5,471 bases of DNA, taken from positions 1 through 5,471 of the forward strand of contig JACCTF010000035.1 in assembly GCA_013812565.1 (NCBI GenBank), written 5' to 3'. The DNA is from Pyrinomonadaceae bacterium. GTDB lineage: Bacteria; Acidobacteriota; Blastocatellia; Pyrinomonadales; Pyrinomonadaceae. How positions within the stretch are numbered: the first letter of the stretch is position 1; the number at the start of each line of letters is the position of its first letter. Positions 1 through 5,471 of this stretch are shown here, piece by piece. The notes beneath the pieces are model-generated. The model was not told the DNA's origin. It ran no database searches and saw only the letters and a list, made by a program, of their open reading frames with translations. Made by a program: the position numbers and the translations under genes.

Positions 1-357
1 CTTAACGTGCGCTTCTTCATCAAGGGCGATCTCCTCGGCATACTGCCGAATGACATCGCTTTCAAACTGGACTTGGCGTCCGCCCGTGACCCCGCCGAGC
101 CTCCCGGTTCCCGTGATGTCGTCATCGCTTAAGCCCCTGCCGAACGCCGCGCGAAGGTAATACTCCGCTTCTAGATATTCCAAGTTCAAAGCAAAGTTAA
201 GGATGTTTACGTCGTTAATCTCTGGATCGCCATCGTTGGCTACAGCAGTAAGACGGTTGACACCAAGGACGCCGAGGCCAGCCATTCCGATGTTATTCAT
301 AAAGCGGCGTCGGTTGATTTGCGAAGCGGCTAACTTCGTTAGAACAGTATCAGACAT
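1..357 (-). CDS. Tat-exported ferritin-like domain protein (partial, C-terminus beyond the left edge)
   Basis: The frame is open from an ATG at 357 to the window edge, giving the first 119 residues. Residues 15-20 read NRRRFM, a twin-arginine motif. A Gly/Ala/Leu-rich segment follows (about 23-40) and ends in AVA, a plausible signal peptidase site near residue 40, so the protein is probably exported folded by the Tat system. From residue 51 the pattern NILNFALNLEYLEAEYY, and later DEEAHV at 113-118 (E114 and H117 form an ExxH pair), match the Ferritin_2 family, a four-helix bundle related to desiccation-associated proteins. Metal binding is possible through E60/E63, E114 and H117, but the second half of the bundle is not visible. 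The start is supported by AAGGAG placed 9 bases upstream. The enzymatic role in this family is poorly known; oxidative or desiccation stress protection is only an inference. It lies downstream of the sigma/anti-sigma pair in the same direction, separated by a long gap. Confidence 0.85.
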   Translation of the reverse strand, partial: MSDTVLTKLAASQINRRRFMNNIGMAGLGVLGVNRLTAVANDGDPEINDVNILNFALNLEYLEAEYYLRAAFGRGLSDDDITGTGRLGGVTGGRQVQFESDVIRQYAEEIALDEEAHVK

Positions 358-366
358 AAAATGATT

Positions 367-372
367 CTCCTT
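367..372 (-). promoter_or_regulatory. Shine-Dalgarno site of the ferritin-like gene
   Basis: The minus strand reads AAGGAG, a near-consensus ribosome binding site 9 bases before the ATG at 357. It fixes the start of the ferritin-like gene and is the strongest ribosome binding site in the window. Confidence 0.8.
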
Positions 373-481
373 ACGCGCAGTGGGACGCGCGCGTGTGACC
401 ACCCCGAACTTTTCGAAGCTGGAAGGTCAGGGCAAAATAGTGTGTGAAGGATTGCGCTTAACCAAAGCTTCGATTTTTGGC

Positions 482-509
482 CGCGACTTTGCGGGGTCGC
501 GAAGTCGCG
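482..509. repeat. Perfect 8-bp hairpin in the leader side of the ferritin-like gene
   Basis: CGCGACTT at 482-489 is exactly complementary to AAGTCGCG at 502-509, with a 12-base GC-rich loop. No T-run follows it on either strand, so it is not a standard terminator. It lies about 125 bases upstream of the ferritin-like start and could be in its 5' leader or in the promoter region, depending on where transcription starts. Confidence 0.5.
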
Positions 510-593
510 CGATTAGTGCATCCCGTACAGTTTATTTGCGTGGCGACAGAATATACGTAAGCAGGTTGGTTATCAGATTTAGTATCTAAATTC

Positions 594-694
594 AGGCGAC
601 ACAACAAGGGGACACGCGGCAGCGTCGTCGCACAGACTTGAAGTCTGTCGTGTCGCCTTAGTCACGGACTTCAAGTCTGTGCGACATCGTCCCC
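594..694. repeat. Compound inverted repeat (REP/BIME-like intergenic element)
   Basis: A perfect 19-bp inverted repeat pairs 627-645 with 667-685 across a 21-base spacer. Each arm is itself nearly palindromic: ACAGACTTGAAGTCTGT at 632-648 is symmetric around its central G, and 664-680 has one mismatched pair. An outer 6-bp pairing, GGGGAC (608-613) with GTCCCC (689-694), extends the stem past an asymmetric bulge. A competing 9-bp pairing links AGGCGACAC (594-602) with GTGTCGCCT (650-658). Tandem palindromes in opposite orientation resemble REP or BIME elements, which are known to be dispersed between genes and to affect transcript ends or stability. Membership in a repeat family in this genome cannot be judged from one copy. 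It lies about 140 bases downstream of the anti-sigma stop and could protect or end that transcript. Confidence 0.75.
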
Positions 695-713
695 ACCTGC
701 GAGAGTCCACTTG

Positions 714-739
714 GTGTTGACATTTAGAGTTCACATTTA
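714..739. repeat. 13-bp imperfect tandem repeat
   Basis: GTGTTGACATTTA (714-726) is followed directly by GAGTTCACATTTA (727-739), identical at 11 of 13 positions. It sits between the anti-sigma stop and the compound inverted repeat. No function is evident; it may be a small slippage product. Confidence 0.45.
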
Positions 740-834
740 AGTGTGGTTATTTGCGTCGGCAGCAAGCCTTCCAATTGAACTCTGAATCCTTCACTTTACG
801 CAGGCAGACGACCGGACTGTTTCTTCGCGGAGAT

Positions 835-2190
835 TTATGAAGCGGTGCCGAGAAGGTATTTGTCTCCCGTCGGGCCGCTTGAGCCGCTGGCTGGTTCAAG
901 GGTGACGGCGAAGGTTGAAGCTTTGCGGCCGCTGGCGGGAACTTGACCGCGCAGCACCGCGCGACCGGCGGCATTCGTTGTAAAGACGCCGGCGGAGATT
1001 GGCTTGCTACCGGCAATAAACCAGAGTTGATAAGCCCTACCGGCAGGCACAGTCGGGAGATCATATGCAAAGAGCGCGACACTTTGACTGCGGGGATCGT
1101 AGATCAGTTTAGCGCGCGCCGCAGGGGCGACTTTTGTTCCGGCGAGCGTGACGCTTCGCGTGTCGGGTGCCGTGAGTAGTTCCTCAACTTCACGCTGTCG
1201 TGCAATCTCTGTTTGCAACTCAACGGCACGCGCTCCGACGCGCCCCAATTCCGCCTGTAACTCATTGTTTCGACTTGAAAGGCGCGCGACCTCTGCCTGC
1301 AAGCCGGTGCTGCGCGCCGTAAAGCTGGCGAGTTCCGTCTGTGTTTCGCTAAGACGCCTCTGGAGTTGAGCGAGTTCTGCTTGCACATCATTGCTGCGAT
1401 TTGTGACTTGGGCCAACTCTGTTTGCAACTCGCTGTTACGCGCTGAGAACCGAGTAAGCTCCGTCTGCAAAGTGTCATTGCGCGATGTGGCGCGAGCGAG
1501 TTCTGCCTGCAACTCATTATTGCGCGTTGACAGCCGAGCAATCTCCGCTCCGGCTTCATTGTCGGTTAACACATTGGCCCGTGGTTCAGGCGATGGCCCC
1601 GGCGGTAGCCCCGGCCCTGCGGCTCTTCCAGGCGTGCGCGCAATCTCTTCTTGCGTGGCACGAAGACGTTCCGTGGTGCTGGCAAGCGCTGTTTGTGATT
1701 CGCTTAAACTTGTCGAAAGGCGTGCAATCTCGCGTTGACTCTGGGTATTTTGATTCCATAGCAGAACAAGCGGCACGCCAAGCGCCGCAACGACGAGCGC
1801 AGCGGCTATCGCGCCGAAGACAAACATCGACCGCTTGACGACGAAAGTGCGTCCGTCTCGTTCCGTTCTGAACGGCAACGGTAAAATCTTTGAGGGCGTT
1901 TCGGCAGATTTGTCTTCGGTGCTGGTGTGATCAGTTTCACGCGCTGCAGCAGCATGAACGGCATTTGCCTGCACGTGGATGCGCTCCAGAACGCGCGCGC
2001 GAAGTTCACTGGAAGGTCGGACGGGCGGAATTGTGTAGACCAACGTCGCCGCTGTGTCGCGCAACTCGGCGAGTTCAGCTTGGCACTCGGCACACGTCGC
2101 CAGGTGTGTCCGAAGTAGGCGTGCGTCATCTTCCCCGAGCGTATCCAACGCTTCGAGCGCAAGCATCTCTTTGTACTCTTTATGATCCAT
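835..2190 (-). CDS. RskA-type membrane anti-sigma factor with a repeat-built coiled coil
   Basis: The 451-residue protein should bind and hold the ECF sigma factor encoded just upstream. Near the N-terminus H29, C33 and C36 form the HxxxCxxC motif of zinc-binding anti-sigma (ZAS/zf-HC2) domains, on the cytoplasmic side. One membrane segment follows at about 122-145. Outside the membrane come coiled-coil repeats (153-186), a Pro/Gly-rich hinge (187-205), eight 14-residue repeats (215-326) and a C-terminal RskA domain (about 347-448) with the family motifs YQLWFI and VTLEPASGSSGPTG. In RskA proteins, cleavage of the anti-sigma factor after a signal frees the sigma factor; this is family knowledge. 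ATG at 2190 lies 8 bases after the sigma stop but has no good ribosome binding site. An in-frame TTG at 2202 overlaps that stop and has AAGG 5 bases upstream, so a product 4 residues longer is possible. The coiled coil makes it clearly longer than a typical RskA, about 230-250 residues. Confidence 0.88.
   Translation of the reverse strand: MDHKEYKEMLALEALDTLGEDDARLLRTHLATCAECQAELAELRDTAATLVYTIPPVRPSSELRARVLERIHVQANAVHAAAARETDHTSTEDKSAETPSKILPLPFRTERDGRTFVVKRSMFVFGAIAAALVVAALGVPLVLLWNQNTQSQREIARLSTSLSESQTALASTTERLRATQEEIARTPGRAAGPGLPPGPSPEPRANVLTDNEAGAEIARLSTRNNELQAELARATSRNDTLQTELTRFSARNSELQTELAQVTNRSNDVQAELAQLQRRLSETQTELASFTARSTGLQAEVARLSSRNNELQAELGRVGARAVELQTEIARQREVEELLTAPDTRSVTLAGTKVAPAARAKLIYDPRSQSVALFAYDLPTVPAGRAYQLWFIAGSKPISAGVFTTNAAGRAVLRGQVPASGRKASTFAVTLEPASGSSGPTGDKYLLGTAS
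1213..1548 (-). repeat. Eight tandem 42-bp coding repeats (14-residue coiled-coil units)
   Basis: Residues 215-326 of the anti-sigma factor form eight contiguous 14-residue units, for example AEIARLSTRNNELQ and TELTRFSARNSELQ. E at position 2, R at position 9 and Q at position 14 are invariant in all eight. Hydrophobic residues fall at positions 3, 6 and 13, and N, S, L or A at position 10, giving two heptads per unit. Two degenerate units of the same period lie at 153-180, before the Pro/Gly hinge. The DNA of even the most similar units (1 and 7) differs at many codon positions, so the pattern is held at protein level rather than being a fresh duplication. Confidence 0.85.
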
Positions 2191-2198
2191 CAAATAGT

Positions 2199-2780
2199 TC
2201 AAGGTAGCCTTAGAAGCTTTTCGTATAAAAGCTCATGCAACTTCATTAAACCGGCGCGCGAGCGTGTCTTCACCGTGCCTAGAGGTTCTCCGAGTCGGGC
2301 TGCAATCTCTGATTGCGAGAGTCCTTCAAAGTATGCGAGCAGAAGCGTATGCCGCTGTTTCTCTGGAATTTCTGCAAGCGCGCGATGCACGACCTCGCGC
2401 TGCTCCAGTTTGATCACTTCGTCAACGACATCGCTTTGAAAATCTTGCCTTCCATCCGATGCCTCTGCTCTCACACGGTTGCGCGAATTGAGCGCCCGCA
2501 GGCGGTCGATGGCGCGGCTGCGCGCAAGCGTGACAATCCAGGTAAAGGGGCGACCCCGCGTTTCGTCGAAAGCAGAAGCTTGCTGCCAAATCTGCAAGAA
2601 GACTTCTTGCAACACTTCTTCCGCCTCAGGACGGCTGTTCAAGATACGAAGCAGGAGACCTAAAAGGATTGAACTGTAAGAATCATAGAAGGAGGCAAAC
2701 GCTTGCTCGTCTCCGCGCGCAATAGCGTGCAGAAGCTCGATGTCTGATTTTGGTGCTGGCTGGGGCTGAGAGCCGGCCAA
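2199..2780 (-). CDS. ECF-family RNA polymerase sigma factor (SigK-like group)
   Basis: The 193-residue protein is a two-domain sigma-70 factor that directs RNA polymerase to a small set of promoters. Sigma region 2 spans about 28-97, with the RPEAEEVLQEVFLQIW segment (core polymerase binding) and TWIVTLARSRAIDRLR (contact with the -10 element). Sigma region 4 spans about 128-183, with a helix-turn-helix at 153-178 (GLSQSEIAARLGEPLGTVKT) for the -35 element. Region 3 is absent, as is normal for ECF factors. The linker 98-125 is acidic. The only usable start is TTG at 2780: an in-frame TAA lies six codons upstream, no ATG or GTG lies in the conserved part, and GAAAGG sits 8 bases before it. Its TGA stop lies against the start of the RskA-type gene, as expected for a co-transcribed and probably translationally coupled sigma/anti-sigma pair. 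No obvious ECF-type promoter was found upstream, so autoregulation is unproven. Confidence 0.93.
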   Translation of the reverse strand: MAGSQPQPAPKSDIELLHAIARGDEQAFASFYDSYSSILLGLLLRILNSRPEAEEVLQEVFLQIWQQASAFDETRGRPFTWIVTLARSRAIDRLRALNSRNRVRAEASDGRQDFQSDVVDEVIKLEQREVVHRALAEIPEKQRHTLLLAYFEGLSQSEIAARLGEPLGTVKTRSRAGLMKLHELLYEKLLRLP

Positions 2781-2788
2781 AGCTTTTG

Positions 2789-2794
2789 CCTTTC
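2789..2794 (-). promoter_or_regulatory. Ribosome binding site supporting the TTG start of the sigma gene
   Basis: The minus strand reads GAAAGG, 8 bases before TTG at 2780. Since an in-frame stop excludes longer versions, this site decides in favour of the rare start codon. A TTG start usually lowers translation, which suits a regulator needed in small amounts. Confidence 0.65.
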
Positions 2795-2796
2795 GT

Positions 2797-2839
2797 TAGA
2801 AACGGAACGGGCTGCATGTTGAGGAAACTACGCAGCCCG
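2797..2839 (-). terminator. Hairpin after fbaB, possible weak terminator
   Basis: CGGGCTGC (2808-2815 on the plus strand) pairs perfectly with GCAGCCCG (2832-2839), with a 16-base loop. In the direction of transcription the stem lies 39 bases after the fbaB stop and is followed by a T-rich but interrupted tail (TTCCGTTTCT). It could end most fbaB transcripts. The long loop and broken T-run make it weak, and read-through into the sigma gene, whose start lies 27 bases further on, is plausible. Confidence 0.4.
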
Positions 2840-2856
2840 CCTGTGCACACTTTTAT

Positions 2857-2877
2857 GTGCAATTCACAATCTGCAAT
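2857..2877. repeat. Degenerate heptamer repeated three times
   Basis: On the minus strand ATTGCAG, ATTGTGA and ATTGCAC follow one another without gaps, directly after the fbaB stop codon. All three share ATTG. This is a short decayed tandem repeat with no evident function. Confidence 0.4.
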
Positions 2878-2878
2878 C

Positions 2879-3982
2879 TCAAGCGACTGTGATCTCCTTT
2901 GCGAGATAAACGTCTTGAATGGCGCGTAGCAACCCAGCGCCTTCTTTCATTGGACGTTGAAAAGCTTTGCGACCCGAGATCAAACCCATTCCGCCGCCGC
3001 GTTTGTTGATGACGGCTGTGCGAATGGCATCTTGTGTGTCGGTTGTGCCTTTGGATTCGCCGCCTGAGTTGATCAAACCGCACCGGCCCATGTAACAGTT
3101 CGCGACCTGGTAGCGGACGAGATCAATGGGGTGATCGCTGGTCAGTTCTTCGTAAACCTTTTTGTTCGTCTTGCCGTAAGTGCTGTTGGCCGCAAGGTTC
3201 AATTTGTTGTAGCCGCCGTTATTCTCAGGCAGTTTCTGTTTGATGATGTCGGCTTGAATCGTCACACCAAGATGGTTGGCCTGCCCTGTCAAGTCTGCCG
3301 CCAAGTGCAAATCTTCCGTCTCAGTTTTGAACTTCGGGTTGCGCAGGTAGCACCAGAGAATCGTCGCCATCCCAAGTTCATGCGCGAGCGCAAAGGCATT
3401 CGCAATCTCGACGATCTGCCGAGTTGATTCCTCTGAAGCGAAATAGACGGTGGCGCCAATGGCGACCGCGCCCATGTCGCGCGCTTCTTTAACGGTGCCG
3501 AAGAGAATCTGATCGTGTTTGTTCGGGTAAGAGAGAAGTTCGTTATGGTTGATCTTGACGATGAATGGAATCTTGTGCGCGTAGCGGCGGGCCACACTGC
3601 CGAGAACCCCGAAGGTTGAAGCAACCGCATTGCAGCCGCCTTCGATGGCGAGTCGCACGATATTGTCCGGATCGAAATACTGCGGATTCGGCGCAAAGGA
3701 GGCTCCGGCAGAATGCTCTATACCCTGATCGACCGGAAGAACTGAAAGATAGCCGGTGCCCGCCAAACGTCCATTACCGAAGAGCGCTTGGAGCGAACGC
3801 AGCACGGGCAACGGACGATCCGAGAGCGCCCAGACACGATCTACAAAGTCGGGGCCGGGCAATTGAATCTGATCTTTTGGAATTGTTCGTGATGTGTGTT
3901 CGAGCAGCGTACGGGCGTCTGCGCCCAACACATCTTCGATATAGCTGAGAGTGTCTTGTTGGCTTGTAACTTCAGTAGCCAT
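2879..3982 (-). CDS. fbaB: Class I fructose-bisphosphate aldolase, FbaB (DhnA) type
   Basis: This cytoplasmic enzyme of glycolysis and gluconeogenesis reversibly splits fructose 1,6-bisphosphate into dihydroxyacetone phosphate and glyceraldehyde 3-phosphate, using a lysine Schiff base and no metal. The sequence follows E. coli FbaB (350 residues) closely through the whole barrel: [20 protein letters not shown] at 77-96, the VKINHNE strand around K143, [11 protein letters not shown] at 229-239, ADIIKQK with K248 as the expected Schiff-base lysine (K237 in E. coli from memory), and the phosphate-binding segment [15 protein letters not shown] at 295-309. With 367 residues it is full length, and it ends like E. 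coli FbaB in VYL...IT(V/I)A. Two ATG codons compete: 3991 lies only 2 bases after GAAAGGA, while 3982 lies 11 bases after it, so 3982 is preferred; a product 3 residues longer is possible. It has its own promoter upstream and is separated from the sigma gene by a hairpin, so it is probably transcribed alone. Confidence 0.95.
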   Translation of the reverse strand: MATEVTSQQDTLSYIEDVLGADARTLLEHTSRTIPKDQIQLPGPDFVDRVWALSDRPLPVLRSLQALFGNGRLAGTGYLSVLPVDQGIEHSAGASFAPNPQYFDPDNIVRLAIEGGCNAVASTFGVLGSVARRYAHKIPFIVKINHNELLSYPNKHDQILFGTVKEARDMGAVAIGATVYFASEESTRQIVEIANAFALAHELGMATILWCYLRNPKFKTETEDLHLAADLTGQANHLGVTIQADIIKQKLPENNGGYNKLNLAANSTYGKTNKKVYEELTSDHPIDLVRYQVANCYMGRCGLINSGGESKGTTDTQDAIRTAVINKRGGGMGLISGRKAFQRPMKEGAGLLRAIQDVYLAKEITVA

Positions 3983-3993
3983 GATCGGCATTT

Positions 3994-4000
3994 TCCTTTC
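3994..4000 (-). promoter_or_regulatory. Ribosome binding site of fbaB
   Basis: The minus strand reads GAAAGGA. Its spacing is 2 bases to the ATG at 3991 and 11 bases to the ATG at 3982. The first is too close for normal initiation, so the site argues for the downstream start. Confidence 0.6.
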
Positions 4001-4063
4001 GAGAATCTTCTTAGGTTGATCTAGTGATGAATGTAAAGATTAAAACAGGCAAAAGATGGCGAA

Positions 4064-4072
4064 ATTATAGCA
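4064..4072 (-). promoter_or_regulatory. Extended -10 promoter of fbaB
   Basis: The minus strand reads TGCTATAAT, a perfect TGnTATAAT extended -10 element in an A/T-rich stretch. No good TTGACA-like -35 is found at 16-18 bases upstream, which extended -10 promoters can do without. Transcription would start near 4057 and give an untranslated leader of about 70 bases before the fbaB start. This makes housekeeping-type expression of fbaB, independent of purL, likely. Confidence 0.6.
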
Positions 4073-4130
4073 CGAAATAAAATGTGCGCAGGAAGACGCC
4101 GACATTCGGAGGCAGCACCTCACCCGTCCT

Positions 4131-4151
4131 TCGGAGCGCTTCGGACTCCGA
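4131..4151. repeat. Small hairpin just after purL
   Basis: TCGGAG (4131-4136) pairs with CTCCGA (4146-4151) across a 9-base loop, 11 bases beyond the purL stop. No T-run follows on the minus strand, so it is not a convincing intrinsic terminator, but it is the only stem in this position. Confidence 0.3.
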
Positions 4152-4162
4152 CCATCGGGCTT

Positions 4163-5471
4163 CTACTCTGCAGCCGCTTGAACAATCTCCGCCTGCAATT
4201 TTCTTCCGAGCGACGTGCGCCAATGAGCTTCGAGTTGATTGACGTTAAGTTGAAAGATTTCTTCACCGTTAACGGCGATGCGAAGTTGCTCGCCTCCCGT
4301 GCGTCCAAGCATCGTGAGCGGGCAGTGGGCGCGGCGCGCAATTTCCTCCACCTGATTAAGCGCTGATTCTTTGAAACTAATAATGATGCGCGAGGGCGAC
4401 TCGCTGAAGAGATGTGCGGCAATTGAAAGTGGCCCGCTGAGCAGGACGCTCGCGCCAACGCTTGAACGGTTGAGCGACGAGAAGCAGCTCTCGGCGAGAG
4501 CAACGGCCAACCCACCGTCCGAACAATCGTGCGCTGAAAGAAGCAATCCTTGCTCAATCGCCGCCAGGCAAGCGGTTTGCACTGCCAACTCGCGTTTGAG
4601 ATCAAGCGCCGGCACGCGGCCCGCGCTCGTCATCTCTTCACCGGTTCGCCCTTCAATGCTTGCGGCGTATTCGCTGATGGATAGATCATCATTGGTTTCG
4701 CCGAGCAGAGCGATAAGGGCTTCTTCTGCTTTGAAACCGTGTTGAATAATCCGTCGCACATCTTCGATCAGGCCGACCATGCCGATCACCGGGGTGGGCC
4801 AGATGCCTCTCCCCTCAGTTTCGTTGTAGAACGAGACATTGCCGGAAACGACGGGCACGTCGAACGCGCGGCAAGCTTCCGCCATGCCGTCAATCACTTC
4901 CGAGAAAGCCCACATCACTTCAGGGTGTTCCGGCGAAGAAAAGTTCAAACAGTTGGTGATCGCAAGCGGACGCGCCCCGACGCATACGACGTTGCGCGCC
5001 GCTTCAGCAACTGTGAGCTTTGCCCCTTCGCGCGGGTCGGCGGCGCAGAAGCGACCAGTGCCATCAAGACACATCGCCAGTGCCCGGCGCGTCTCCTTAA
5101 TGCGAACCACCGCCGCGTCAGCGCCCGGCAAGATCACAGTATTAGTGCGCACCATGTGATCATATTGTCGATATATCCACTCTTTCGACGCGATGTTCGG
5201 CGCACCAAGTAAACAGAGCAAGGACTTGTCGTAGTCTTCCTTGGCTTGTGTTATGGGTGAGATCGACAAACGGTCTTTTACATCGCCGTTTGCGGAATCT
5301 TTGGAAGTTTCTTGACGATGCGGTTGCATCTCAGCGTTTTGCGAAGCGCGTGTGGAAGGTTTCATCGGGCGGGTCATTGGGCGGGTATAGAGCGGCGCTT
5401 CATCCGTGAGGTACGGCACAGGAATGTCTGCCAGTCTCTCTCCCTGATGCACAACCTGCATGCGCTTCGTC
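4163..5471 (-). CDS. purL: Phosphoribosylformylglycinamidine synthase PurL (partial, N-terminus beyond the right edge)
   Basis: PurL converts FGAR, ATP and glutamine-derived ammonia to FGAM, the fourth step of de novo purine synthesis, in the cytoplasm. In bacteria with small PurL (about 740 residues) it works with PurS and PurQ. The frame is open from the right edge to a TAG at 4163-4165, giving about 436 residues, so roughly 300 N-terminal residues are missing. Numbering from the internal Met at 5461: residues 1-26 end the first AIRS C-terminal domain (GERLADIPVPYLTDEAPLY), 27-75 are a linker, 76-235 are the second AIRS N-terminal domain (ASKEWIYRQYDHMVRTNT, DPREGAKLTVAEAARN, PVVSGNVSFYNET, PTPVIGMVGLIED), and 245-410 are the second AIRS C-terminal domain with the family motif SAHDCSDGGLAVALAES (309-325). 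The Met at 5461 is not the true start, because matching sequence continues upstream of it. The linker is longer and more polar than in B. subtilis PurL as I recall it. The next gene, fbaB, has its own promoter. Confidence 0.95.
   Translation of the reverse strand, partial: TKRMQVVHQGERLADIPVPYLTDEAPLYTRPMTRPMKPSTRASQNAEMQPHRQETSKDSANGDVKDRLSISPITQAKEDYDKSLLCLLGAPNIASKEWIYRQYDHMVRTNTVILPGADAAVVRIKETRRALAMCLDGTGRFCAADPREGAKLTVAEAARNVVCVGARPLAITNCLNFSSPEHPEVMWAFSEVIDGMAEACRAFDVPVVSGNVSFYNETEGRGIWPTPVIGMVGLIEDVRRIIQHGFKAEEALIALLGETNDDLSISEYAASIEGRTGEEMTSAGRVPALDLKRELAVQTACLAAIEQGLLLSAHDCSDGGLAVALAESCFSSLNRSSVGASVLLSGPLSIAAHLFSESPSRIIISFKESALNQVEEIARRAHCPLTMLGRTGGEQLRIAVNGEEIFQLNVNQLEAHWRTSLGRKLQAEIVQAAAE
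5362..5385. repeat. 12-bp tandem duplication inside the purL linker
   Basis: TCATCGGGCGGG (5362-5373) is followed directly by TCATTGGGCGGG (5374-5385), differing at one base. On the coding strand it gives RPMTRPM. The unit is a multiple of three, so the frame is kept; it looks like a slippage duplication in a tolerant linker. Confidence 0.65.

Larger units (their letters stand above)
358..834. other. Intergenic region of about 480 bases without a credible gene
   Basis: No reading frame here has both a plausible start signal and a recognisable product. The region contains the ribosome binding site of the ferritin-like gene, a perfect 8-bp hairpin (482-489 with 502-509), a small palindrome (577-591), the compound inverted repeat at 594-694 and a 13-bp imperfect tandem repeat at 714-739. 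A promoter for the ferritin-like gene is expected here on the minus strand, but I see no convincing -35/-10 pair. An A/T-rich stretch near 430-440 (TATTTT on the minus strand) is only a weak candidate. Confidence 0.7.

Noticed and set aside
380..589. Open frame of 69 codons on the plus strand in the gap left of the anti-sigma gene
   Set aside because: It begins with GTG, has no ribosome binding site, shows no recognisable motif and crosses the palindromes; it is most likely chance.
627..685. Inverted repeat as terminal repeats of a mobile element, or as the start of a CRISPR array
   Set aside because: Only 21 bases separate the arms, there is no transposase or target duplication, and there are just two copies in opposite orientation, so neither explanation fits.
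1104..1838. Several long open frames overlapping the anti-sigma gene on both strands (for example 1104-1559 minus, 1391-1738 plus)
   Set aside because: They arise because the 42-bp coding repeats keep other frames free of stops. Their translations are repetitive Cys/Arg/Ser-rich sequence without domains.
2842..2868. CRP-like operator (TGTGA and nearby TGTGCACA) upstream of the sigma gene
   Set aside because: The half-sites do not match the TGTGA-N6-TCACA spacing; the match is no better than chance in this stretch of heptamer repeats.
4739..5212. Open frame of 157 codons on the plus strand within purL
   Set aside because: It is antisense to strongly conserved PurL sequence, and its translation shows no recognisable domain.
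1..5471. tRNA, rRNA, riboswitch or phage/defence genes
   Set aside because: No cloverleaf, rRNA-like or known riboswitch motif was seen by eye on either strand, and all protein-coding space is accounted for by five familiar families.

Overview
The window looks like a chromosomal segment of a free-living bacterium. All five genes lie on the minus strand, so transcription runs from right to left. The base composition is moderately GC-rich. The combination of an ECF sigma factor with a membrane-bound RskA-type anti-sigma factor, an FbaB-type aldolase, a Tat-exported ferritin-like protein and a palindromic intergenic repeat would fit Acidobacteriota, possibly the Blastocatellia/Pyrinomonadaceae group. 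That placement is an impression from gene style and repeats, not a demonstrated assignment.

In the order of transcription, the right edge (4163-5471) holds the C-terminal part of purL, the FGAM synthase of purine synthesis; its beginning lies outside the window. A 180-base gap follows, carrying a clear extended -10 promoter (4064-4072). Next is fbaB (2879-3982), a class I fructose-bisphosphate aldolase with the expected Schiff-base lysine. A short gap of 98 bases contains a GC-rich hairpin. It leads into an ECF sigma factor gene (2199-2780) that starts with TTG, and then into the gene for its anti-sigma factor (835-2190), which follows after 8 bases or overlaps it by 3, depending on the start chosen. 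A gap of about 480 bases (358-834) has no credible gene but holds a compound inverted repeat (594-694) and smaller palindromes. At the left edge (1-357) is the N-terminal part of a Tat-exported ferritin-like protein.

The sigma/anti-sigma pair is the regulatory core. The predicted anti-sigma protein has a cytoplasmic zinc-binding domain, one membrane segment, a long coiled coil built from 14-residue repeats, and an RskA domain outside the membrane. This suggests a sensor that holds the sigma factor until an envelope or redox signal arrives. The ferritin-like gene downstream could be one of its targets, but the sequence does not prove this. purL and fbaB are ordinary housekeeping enzymes with no evident link to the pair.

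I did not find a clearly undescribed system. The most distinctive features are the repeat-built coiled coil in the anti-sigma factor and the nested inverted repeat downstream of it.
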